A stretch of 20,577 bases of DNA from Candidatus Doudnabacteria bacterium RIFCSPHIGHO2_02_FULL_46_11 (GTDB lineage: Bacteria; Patescibacteriota; Doudnabacteria; UBA920; 2-02-FULL-46-11). Location: NCBI GenBank assembly GCA_001779955.1, contig MFES01000034.1:1-20577 (forward strand). The letters run 5' to 3'. Shown piece by piece: positions 1 through 5,895 of this stretch. Position 1 is the stretch's first letter, and each line of letters opens with the position of its first letter. The notes under the pieces are model-generated. The model ran no database searches. It was not told the DNA's origin and was given only the letters and a program-made list of their open reading frames with translations. The translations under genes were made by a program, and so were the position numbers.

Positions 1-980
1 GCCAGAGCGGGTTTTAAGATATTGGCTGCATCCAAGCTGCCGGTGGTGGCGCCGGCGCCGACCAAAGTGTGTAGTTCGTCGATAAAAAGAATGATACTAT
101 TATCATCGGTAATTTCGTCAATTACCTGTTTAAGCCTATTTTCAAATTCGCCTCGGAACATACTGCCGGCAACTATGAGCGCGAGGTCAAGGGAAAGAAT
201 TTTTTTATTGAGCAGGCTGTCGGGTACTTCGCCTTTCACAATGCGCAAGGCCAAGCCTTCGACAATGGCGGTTTTGCCTACACCGGGTTCGCCGATTAGC
301 ACCGGATTATTTTTATTTCTCCGGTTAAGGATAGAAATTAGCCGTTCTATTTCGGCTGAACGCCCGATAACCGGATCGATTTTACCCTTGGCTGCTCGGT
401 CAGTTAGGTCGTAAGTAAAATAATCCAGGGCCGGTGATTTGGAGATTTTCTCTTCAGTGCGTACGTGGGTTGTCGCCGGGCTCATCGGCATTTGTTCTTC
501 GATTCCCAAAAAATCCGGGAATTTTGAGCTGTGTTCGAATACGGCCAAAAGCTGTTTTTTCAGGTCTTCGACTTCTATCCCTTTTTGGGACAGAATTAAT
601 TTGCCTGAACAGTTTTCGCAATCAAGGATGCCGAACAAAAGGTGTTCAGTGGCAATATAGGAATAATTATACTGGGAAGCAATGACCGCCGCTTTCTCCA
701 GTGAAATGCGAAAATTTTCGGAAATTTTGGCATTCCAGTGCTCGACGGTTTTTTCTTTATTTTTAGTTGCCACTACCTGCTTTATGTTTTCTGTGCTTAA
801 CTGGTTTTTCATTAATATTTCACTGCCAAAAGCGCTTCGTTCGGCAATGATCCCGTAAAGCAAATGCTCCGTACCTGTGTAGGGATGTTTTAAATTCTCC
901 GATAGCTTCTGCGCCGCAACCAGCACCCGCTGCGCCCGGGCCGATAAACGTTCGAGGATGTAGGAAAAATTGTTAGACAT
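1..980 (-). CDS. clpC: ClpC-type AAA+ protease ATPase, N-terminal part (cut by window edge)
   Basis: This is the first 326 codons of a Clp/Hsp100 unfoldase that feeds substrates to the ClpP protease in the cytoplasm. The start ATG (974-980 region, MSNNFSYILERL) is followed by two Clp N-domain repeats (about residues 10-150, with TGTEHLLYGI and ATEHLLFGIL as the paired motifs). A linker leads to the first AAA+ module, with Walker A GEPGVGKT at residues 230-237 and Walker B IILFIDE at 296-302. The frame is open to the window edge, so the second AAA+ module and the ClpP-docking loop lie outside. No middle (M) domain can be judged. An AAGG stretch sits just before the ATG and a TATACT -10-like hexamer lies at 990-995 (minus), giving a very short leader. 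ClpC versus ClpA/ClpB cannot be finally separated from this part; the double N-domain and the linker favour ClpC. Confidence 0.93.
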   Translation of the reverse strand, partial: MSNNFSYILERLSARAQRVLVAAQKLSENLKHPYTGTEHLLYGIIAERSAFGSEILMKNQLSTENIKQVVATKNKEKTVEHWNAKISENFRISLEKAAVIASQYNYSYIATEHLLFGILDCENCSGKLILSQKGIEVEDLKKQLLAVFEHSSKFPDFLGIEEQMPMSPATTHVRTEEKISKSPALDYFTYDLTDRAAKGKIDPVIGRSAEIERLISILNRRNKNNPVLIGEPGVGKTAIVEGLALRIVKGEVPDSLLNKKILSLDLALIVAGSMFRGEFENRLKQVIDEITDDNSIILFIDELHTLVGAGATTGSLDAANILKPAL

Positions 981-1043
981 TACCTTTTTAGTATAAAGTA
1001 CAAGCAGGGGAAATAAAAGACAGGCGAGTGGATATGCTCATAC

Positions 1044-1215
1044 AAAAAATCGAACTTCTGCGCCGCCTGCTCTTGGCCTGGCAGAGCCAGAGCCGCAAGC
1101 AGGCTTTTGGCCAACTTCTTTGTTAAAACCTCCGGGTCGTCCTCGATGTAGCTCTACTACATTTCGTCCGACTCCTCGGTTTTGCCTCGAATTTGGCTCA
1201 AACGCATAAGTTCTT
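1044..1215 (-). ncRNA. Candidate structured non-coding RNA with multibranched fold and terminator-like 3' end
   Basis: No convincing protein is encoded here, but the sequence folds compactly. Plus-strand coordinates: a closing helix pairs 1052-1057 with 1208-1213, then 1059-1062 with 1203-1206 across one mismatch. Arm A pairs 1065-1071 with 1098-1104, then 1075-1077 with 1092-1094, then 1078-1082 with 1086-1090 around an AGA triloop. Arm B pairs 1110-1114 with 1193-1197, 1125-1130 with 1178-1183, 1136-1139 with 1169-1172 and 1146-1151 with 1157-1162, with symmetrical internal loops. Read on the minus strand, the closing helix is followed at once by TTTTTT (complement of 1044-1049), as at an intrinsic terminator; the plus strand shows no such tract. 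A CATAAT hexamer (complement of 1221-1226) could be the -10 box and would place the RNA 5' end at the closing helix. The family is not identified; its size and complexity invite comparison with the raiA motif, which I cannot verify. Confidence 0.6.
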
Positions 1216-1223
1216 TGGGAATT

Positions 1224-1661
1224 ATGAAGCAAAAACAATTATCGGCCTATGACCAGGCTGTCAAATATTTGGGCGTAAAAATGTACGCCCGGGCCGATTT
1301 GGCCTATAAGCTTTCGGCCAAGGGCTATAAACCGACTGAAATTGAAGAAACTCTTTTGATTTTAGAGCAGGATGGCTTTATTAATGACCAAAAATATGCC
1401 GAAATTTATTTACGCAATTTAATGGATTATCGCAGTTTCGGCTACTATGGCATAAGGAGTAAATTACTGCAAAAACGGCTGGATAAAAATTTGATTGACA
1501 GTTTGCTTAAACAAAATCTAAATGAACGGCAGGAGGCGGAAATAGCCTTGCGTTTTTCAAAAAAACCGGCCAATAGCGGCCGGACAAAGGAATCAATTAT
1601 TCAATCACTGCGCCAACGGGGTTTTAGGACCACAGCTATTTTAAGAGCGGTTAAAGGTTAA
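1224..1661 (+). CDS. recX: RecX family regulator of RecA
   Basis: The 145-residue product is small, basic and helical, built from RecX-type three-helix repeats. Recognisable segments are AVKYLGVKMYARADLAYKL near the N-terminus, EETLLILEQDGFINDQKYAE in the middle, and RTKESIIQSLRQRGF near the C-terminus. RecX binds RecA filaments and limits strand exchange and the SOS response; that role is family knowledge. I chose the ATG at 1224 rather than the in-frame codon at 1182. The 14 extra residues of the longer form are encoded inside the structured RNA element, and the RecX similarity begins only after MKQKQL. No good Shine-Dalgarno site is present. The stop codon overlaps the end of convergent htpX by 11 bases. 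The 5' end also overlaps the putative promoter of the minus-strand RNA, so the two may interfere. Confidence 0.85.
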   Translation: MKQKQLSAYDQAVKYLGVKMYARADLAYKLSAKGYKPTEIEETLLILEQDGFINDQKYAEIYLRNLMDYRSFGYYGIRSKLLQKRLDKNLIDSLLKQNLNERQEAEIALRFSKKPANSGRTKESIIQSLRQRGFRTTAILRAVKG

Positions 1662-2550
1662 TCTGCTCAAGCCTCTTTACCCTGTCCTCAAGCGGAGGAT
1701 GAGTGGAAAAAAGGTTTTTGAATAAGCTCCGGCCGCCATGCAGGTCCTTTAGCGGATTTACGATGTAAAGGTGCGCCGTGGCTTTATTGGCGACTTCGAG
1801 CGGTTCATGGTCTCCGGCCAATTTGCGAAGCGCATTAGATAGCCCTTGCGGATATCTGGTAAGCATTACTCCCGAGGCATCGGCTAAATATTCGCGTTGT
1901 CTGGATACTGCCAGCTGGATTAAGGTGGCAATAAGCGGGGACAGAAGAGCGAGGACAATTCCGGCTACGGCAATTATCGCGCCAATCTGTCCGCCTTCGC
2001 GGTTTCGCCTGCCGCCGCCCAAAAAAGAGATGCGCAAAAACCAGTCCGAAAGCAGAGCAACTATACCGACCAGCACAACAATAATTGTGGATAGCCGGAT
2101 ATCATAATTGCCGATATGGGAGAGTTCATGGGCGGCCACGCCCTCAAGTTCATTTTTATCAAGCTTTTGCAGAATGCCGGTGGTAAAAGCGATTACAGCA
2201 TGTTGGGGGTCGCGGCCGGTGGCAAAGGCGTTTAAGGCCGTATCGTCAATAACATAAATTTTCGGGGTGGGTAGGCCGGCGGTGATACTTAAATTTTCAA
2301 CCAAACGATAAAGTTCCTGGTTCGCTTGTCTGTCTATTTCTTTGGCCTTGCTCATTTTGAGTACGATCTTGTCGGAATAGAAGTAGGAGATAAAAGACAT
2401 TCCGATTGAAAGTATCACGGCAAAGAAAAGTATGCCCGGGCTTTCCAAGGAATAAGAAAAGGTATAGCCCAAACCAATAATCAATACCAAAAAGAAGGTG
2501 ATTAAAAGCGCCGTTTTGCGCTTATTCGAACTGATCTGCGTGTAAACCAT
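1651..2550 (-). CDS. htpX: HtpX-like membrane zinc metalloprotease
   Basis: This is an M48-family integral membrane protease of 299 residues, thought to clip damaged or misfolded membrane proteins. Two N-terminal membrane helices (about residues 13-34 and 38-58) precede a cytoplasmic catalytic region. The zinc site is HELSH (H141, E142, H145), with the third ligand E219 in SRQREYLADASG. Two further hydrophobic stretches lie at about 153-173 and 187-212. ALNAFATG (around 105-112) is the usual HtpX signature upstream of the active site. I start at the ATG at 2550; a TTG at 2589 would add 13 residues encoded in an AT-rich repeat and is unlikely. The gene lies directly downstream of lemA on the same strand, a pairing common in bacteria, with a 90-base repeat-like spacer. 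All active-site residues are present. Confidence 0.94.
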   Translation of the reverse strand: MVYTQISSNKRKTALLITFFLVLIIGLGYTFSYSLESPGILFFAVILSIGMSFISYFYSDKIVLKMSKAKEIDRQANQELYRLVENLSITAGLPTPKIYVIDDTALNAFATGRDPQHAVIAFTTGILQKLDKNELEGVAAHELSHIGNYDIRLSTIIVVLVGIVALLSDWFLRISFLGGGRRNREGGQIGAIIAVAGIVLALLSPLIATLIQLAVSRQREYLADASGVMLTRYPQGLSNALRKLAGDHEPLEVANKATAHLYIVNPLKDLHGGRSLFKNLFSTHPPLEDRVKRLEQINL

Positions 2551-2640
2551 AATTAATTTCTCAATTTTCAATTTATAATTTCTAAACAATAACTAAATTC
2601 TAAAATTAAGAAATTGTTTGAAAATTGAAAATTAGAAATT
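2551..2640. repeat. AT-rich imperfect inverted repeat between lemA and htpX
   Basis: The spacer consists almost only of A and T, with short words such as AATTTTCAATTT and GAAAATTGAAAATT. The segment 2555-2590 is an imperfect reverse complement of 2613-2640, with AAACAAT (2584-2590) facing ATTGTTT (2613-2619). On the minus-strand transcript it would fold into a long AU hairpin between the two genes, which could tune htpX expression or mRNA stability. It resembles the degenerate ATTGAA-word spacers seen elsewhere in the window, but is not a clear copy of them. Confidence 0.5.
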
Positions 2641-3210
2641 TTAAAATTTGACGGAGACGTTCTGCTTTTCTTCGGCGCTTTCTACTTCAAAGAACTCGCG
2701 AACCTTAAAGGCAAACATGCCGGCAAAGATATTATTGGGGAAGTGCTGAATTTTGGTGTTGTAATCTCTGACCACACCGTTGTAGAAGCGGCGGGCGGCC
2801 TGGATTTTATCTTCGGTGTCGGTCAAATCCGACTGTAGTTGGGCGAAGTTTTGATTGGCTTTCAAATCAGGATATGCTTCGGTCAAAGCAAAAATACTTT
2901 TTAGAGTGGAGGAGAGCATATTTTCCGCCTTTTCCATTTCCTCCGGGCCGGCAGATTTACTGTCATGGACAGACATGGCCGCGGCGCGCGCCTGGACGAC
3001 TCGATCCAAAGTTTCTTTTTCGTGAGTAGCATAACCCTTGACCGTTTCCACCAAATTTGGAATAAGGTCGTAGCGACGTTTTAATTGCACGTCAATGTCG
3101 CTCCAGCCTTCATCTACGCGATTGCGGCTGGTGACTAAGCCGTTATACATGGCGATTGCCCAGACAACGAGCAACCCCAGAATTATTAAAACTATAATCA
3201 ATGGGCTCAT
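2641..3210 (-). CDS. lemA: LemA family membrane-anchored protein
   Basis: The 189-residue product has a single N-terminal membrane helix (about residues 3-21) followed by an all-helical body. It carries the LemA hallmark NRVDEGWSDIDVQLKRRYDL and, further on, ETVKGYATHEKETL and AYPDLKANQNF, which are the family's most conserved segments. The C-terminal part YNTKIQHFPNNIFAGMF also fits. LemA proteins have an uncertain cellular role but often sit beside HtpX-type proteases, as here, and are believed to work at the membrane. The ATG at 3210 is preceded by AAGGA at good spacing, one of the few clear ribosome binding sites in the window. A promoter with TTGATT, 17 bases, TAAGAT lies upstream in the divergent lemA/gatC spacer. 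Confidence 0.95.
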   Translation of the reverse strand: MSPLIIVLIILGLLVVWAIAMYNGLVTSRNRVDEGWSDIDVQLKRRYDLIPNLVETVKGYATHEKETLDRVVQARAAAMSVHDSKSAGPEEMEKAENMLSSTLKSIFALTEAYPDLKANQNFAQLQSDLTDTEDKIQAARRFYNGVVRDYNTKIQHFPNNIFAGMFAFKVREFFEVESAEEKQNVSVKF

Positions 3211-3242
3211 ATGTTTTTCCTTTTAAGGTTAAATCTAATTTT

Positions 3243-3271
3243 ATCTTACTTCATAATAATGGTATAATCAA
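3243..3271 (-). promoter_or_regulatory. Promoter of lemA-htpX
   Basis: On the minus strand, TTGATT (complement of 3266-3271) and TAAGAT (complement of 3243-3248) are separated by exactly 17 bases, a good sigma70-type spacing. It faces the gatC promoter across a 72-base divergent spacer, and the two -35/-10 regions overlap, so the two units may compete for polymerase. Confidence 0.55.
3260..3268 (+). promoter_or_regulatory. Extended -10 promoter of the gatC-gatA-gatB unit
   Basis: TGGTATAAT is an extended -10 element with a perfect TATAAT at 3263-3268 and no convincing -35. The predicted start of transcription is around 3275, leaving a leader of only about 8 bases before the gatC ATG and no ribosome binding site, so translation may be nearly leaderless. 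Confidence 0.65.
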
Positions 3272-3282
3272 ATATAGAAACC

Positions 3283-3576
3283 ATGGCAATTACTTTAGAA
3301 GAAGTTCGCAAAGTGGCCGTTTTGGCCAGACTTAAATTAACCCCAGAAGAGGAACAAAAATACGCTGCCGAGTTGAGCAGTATTTTGGATTACGTCGACC
3401 AACTCAAACAGGTAAGCGCACCGACAGTTGGGGCCAATTTAACAGTTGCTCATAAGCAAGAGGAACTGCGGCCTGATGAAACCGACGGGGGGAGATTTCA
3501 GGGAGAGATTTTAAAGCTTGCACCGACAAAAAAAGGCGATTATCTATCAGTCCCGGCAGTTTTCGGGGAGGAATAA
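3283..3576 (+). CDS. gatC: Asp/Glu-tRNA amidotransferase subunit C
   Basis: GatC is the small structural subunit of GatCAB, which converts Glu-tRNA(Gln) and/or Asp-tRNA(Asn) to the correctly charged Gln- and Asn-tRNA. The 97-residue length is normal. The N-terminal segment EEVRKVAVLARLKLTPEE and the middle ILDYVDQLKQV are typical of GatC, which wraps around the GatA-GatB interface; the C-terminal YLSVPAVFGEE also matches the usual ending. It opens the gat operon behind an extended -10 promoter and is followed by a 156-base repeat-containing spacer before gatA. There is no Shine-Dalgarno sequence, consistent with a very short leader. Use of GatCAB implies that GlnRS and/or AsnRS are missing or supplemented in this organism, which this window cannot show. 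Confidence 0.95.
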   Translation: MAITLEEVRKVAVLARLKLTPEEEQKYAAELSSILDYVDQLKQVSAPTVGANLTVAHKQEELRPDETDGGRFQGEILKLAPTKKGDYLSVPAVFGEE

Positions 3577-3579
3577 CAA

Positions 3580-3731
3580 TGAACCCTCAACCCCCAATCT
3601 TCAACCCTCAAGGAATCCTTCTGCCTACGCTAAAACCATGGCAGACAGGCAAATTCAATCTTCAATTCCGGAGTTGAATTTTGAGGCTTGAAGTTTTACT
3701 GAAGTTTGAGTGTTGAAGTTTGGAGTTTAAT
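3580..3731. repeat. Dispersed intergenic repeat, copy A (gatC-gatA spacer)
   Basis: This non-coding spacer is made of degenerate words (CTTCAA, CAACCC, TTGAAG, TTTGAG). It is a reverse-complement relative of the spacer at 17026-17149. The outer 26 bases (end of this copy, 3703-3728) are identical to 17026-17051 when inverted, the inner TCCGGAATTGA and GGATTCCTTGAGG blocks are shared, and both copies contain a CTGCC...GGCAG mini-hairpin. Copy A has about 30 additional bases between the outer and inner blocks. Its last bases supply GGAG (3722-3725), the best ribosome binding site available for gatA. No protein is encoded. Confidence 0.75.
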
Positions 3732-3732
3732 T

Positions 3733-5163
3733 ATGAAATTACACGAGTTATCGATCAAAGAACTTAATAATCGGCTGCGTAATGGCGAAACAAATCAGGA
3801 AGAAGTGCTTACTTATTTTTCAAAACGTATAGACGAGCTTGATCCGAAAATTCATGCCTTTCTTGAGAAAGACGCAGTCATTCCTGCAAAAGTTGATTTT
3901 GAAAGTTCGCCTTTGGCCGGCGTGCCATTTGCCGTTAAAGACATTTTAGCGGTAGCCGGCCAAAAAGCGCGTGCTTCATCCAAAATTTTGGAAAATTACA
4001 TTGCTCCTTACACCGGCACTGCCATCAGCAAGCTTCTGAATGCCGATGGCATTGTATTCGGCCGCACCAATTGCGATGAATTTGCCATGGGCGCTTCAAC
4101 CGAAAATTCGGCTTACGGCCCGACTTTTAATCCTTGGGATTTGGAGCGCGTGCCCGGCGGCTCAAGTGGCGGCTCGGCCGCAGCGGTCGCCGCGGGACTG
4201 GTGCCTTTCGCCTTAGGCACGGACACTGGAGGGTCTATCAGGCAGCCGGCCTCTTTGTGCGGCGTGGTGGGGGTTAAGCCCACCTACGGGCGGGTTTCCC
4301 GTTATGGTTTGCTTTCTTTGGCCAGTTCTTTTGACACCATAGGTTCGCTAACTAAAACAGTAGAAGATGCCGCGCAGGTTATGCAAATTATTTCCGGTTA
4401 TGATCCGATGGATTCAACTACGGTCAATGTGCCAGTGCCCGATTACCTCGGGTATTTAGATAAAGGCGTGAATGGCCTAAGAATAGGCATTCCAAAAGAA
4501 TATTTTGCCTCGGGTATTTCTACGGAAACGGAAAGGGCCGTGCTTGCCGCCATAAAACAGCTTGAGCACATGGGCGCGGAGCTGGTTCAGGTGTCTTTGC
4601 CAAACAGCGTTTACGGGATTGCTTCCTATTATATAATTTTACCGGTCGAAGTTTCGGCCAATCTTTCCCGCTATGACGGAATAAAGTATGGACATCGCAG
4701 TGCAAAAGCTTCGAGCTTAGCGGAAATTTATTCTTTGAGCCGCGGTGAAGGTTTTGGGCCTGAAGTAAAGCGCCGCATAATGCTTGGCACTTATGCTTCA
4801 TCGAGCGGTTATTACGAGGCTTACTATAAGCAAGCTTTGCAGGCGCAGGTTGCCATAAGGTCGGACTTTAAAAAAGTTTTTGAGCAGGTAGATGTGCTGG
4901 TTACGCCGACTTCGCCCATGCCGGCCTTCAAACTGGGCGAAAAATCAGATGACCCGCTGCAGCTTTATTTAGCCGATGTTTTCACGGTAGGCGCCAACAT
5001 TGCCGGCTTGCCGGGAATCTCCGTTCCCTGCGGCCAAGACGCCGGCTTGCCGGTAGGCTTGCAAATAATGGCGCCATGGTTTAAGGAAGAATTAATGTTC
5101 CAGGCCGCTTACACTTATGAGCAAGCTACGGATTGGCATGAATTTAGGCCTCCGGTCTGGTAA
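3733..5163 (+). CDS. gatA: Asp/Glu-tRNA amidotransferase subunit A
   Basis: GatA is the amidase-signature subunit that hydrolyses glutamine and passes ammonia to GatB. In the 476-residue protein, the catalytic triad is Lys69 (AVKDI), cis-Ser144 (PGGSSGGSAAAVAAG) and Ser168 (GTDTGGSIRQPA). The 75 and 24 residue spacings match the known S. aureus GatA triad. Other signature parts are GRTNCDEFAMGASTENS and GVKPTYGRVSRYGL, and the C-terminus LPVGLQIMAPWF is canonical. I chose the ATG at 3733, which has GGAG eight bases upstream. The in-frame ATG at 3706 would add nine residues (MSVEVWSLI) encoded in the dispersed repeat; the same peptide appears in frame at the other repeat copy, showing that it is a repeat artefact. 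A 17-base spacer separates gatA from the VirB2-like gene. Confidence 0.97.
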   Translation: MKLHELSIKELNNRLRNGETNQEEVLTYFSKRIDELDPKIHAFLEKDAVIPAKVDFESSPLAGVPFAVKDILAVAGQKARASSKILENYIAPYTGTAISKLLNADGIVFGRTNCDEFAMGASTENSAYGPTFNPWDLERVPGGSSGGSAAAVAAGLVPFALGTDTGGSIRQPASLCGVVGVKPTYGRVSRYGLLSLASSFDTIGSLTKTVEDAAQVMQIISGYDPMDSTTVNVPVPDYLGYLDKGVNGLRIGIPKEYFASGISTETERAVLAAIKQLEHMGAELVQVSLPNSVYGIASYYIILPVEVSANLSRYDGIKYGHRSAKASSLAEIYSLSRGEGFGPEVKRRIMLGTYASSSGYYEAYYKQALQAQVAIRSDFKKVFEQVDVLVTPTSPMPAFKLGEKSDDPLQLYLADVFTVGANIAGLPGISVPCGQDAGLPVGLQIMAPWFKEELMFQAAYTYEQATDWHEFRPPVW

Positions 5164-5180
5164 TTTCTAATTTTAAAACA

Positions 5181-5894
5181 ATGACACTCAAACAAACAAT
5201 TTTAATCGTAGCTTTATTGCTGATAATTTTGTTGCCTGTCGCGGCCTTTGCTCAAGATAAAGCCGATGTAAAGGATGGCGGGCTGATTTGTAAAAAAGCG
5301 GAGTCCATAACGCAATGCATCCCGCGCCTCTATGATTTTGCAATGGGTATTTCCGGCCTGGTCTTCGTCGGCGTTCTTGTGGCCGCCGGGTATTTAATGA
5401 TGACAGCCGGCGGGAACGGCGAGCAGTTAAGCACGGCCAAGGAAATGTTTAACGGCGCCGGGGCAGGTATCATTATTTTGACCACAGCCTATATTTTGCT
5501 AAGATTTTTGAATCCGGATTTGGTGGAACTGAAGCCCATTGAACAATTGGCTCCCAGCCAACCTACTAATACAACCACTAGCGTTGATGAGCGTGGACCA
5601 GTTATATCCATTACCTCGCCGGCGGATAACGCTATAGTATCGGGCTCTGTCGAATTGGTGATTTCTTTAGAGGATTCTGACGGTGTAAAAAAATATGAAC
5701 TTCTCTCGATACCTGGTGAATTACGAGTTTTGGGCAATTTAACAGACAATCCTACGAGTTTAACATATAGATATACTTGGGAATTGGACGGAGTGCCGCT
5801 AGGTCGCTACACCATTGGAGTTACAGCTGAAGATAACAAAGGAAATTTAGGGCAGGGAGAAGTTCATTTAACTGTGTCTGTACCTTCAAGATAA
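5181..5894 (+). CDS. VirB2/TrbC-like two-TM protein fused to an Ig-like domain
   Basis: This 237-residue exported or membrane protein sits between gatA and gatB. Residues 1-24 look like a signal peptide (cleavage likely after AFA). Two hydrophobic helices follow, at about 53-76 and 92-110, separated by a short loop with GGNGEQLSTAKEMF; this is the layout of VirB2/TrbC-type pilins and of many CPR proteins annotated as type IV secretion pilin-like. After a Pro/Thr-rich linker (about 121-138), residues 139-237 resemble a bacterial Ig-like domain, with GPVISITSPADNAIVSG as the first strand and YTIGVTAEDNKGNLG near the end. Two cysteines (C37, C46) could form a disulfide. The function is unknown; surface display or an anchoring role is inference. 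It abuts gatB with one base between stop and start, so it is co-transcribed with a translation operon to which it has no obvious link. No Shine-Dalgarno site is seen. Confidence 0.8.
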   Translation: MTLKQTILIVALLLIILLPVAAFAQDKADVKDGGLICKKAESITQCIPRLYDFAMGISGLVFVGVLVAAGYLMMTAGGNGEQLSTAKEMFNGAGAGIIILTTAYILLRFLNPDLVELKPIEQLAPSQPTNTTTSVDERGPVISITSPADNAIVSGSVELVISLEDSDGVKKYELLSIPGELRVLGNLTDNPTSLTYRYTWELDGVPLGRYTIGVTAEDNKGNLGQGEVHLTVSVPSR

Positions 5895-5895
5895 T

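Noticed and set aside
1038..1238. 66-residue frame on the minus strand (GRNVVELHRGRPGGF...)
   Set aside because: It lies within the strongly base-paired element, has unusual composition and no domain; the pattern is better explained by RNA structure.
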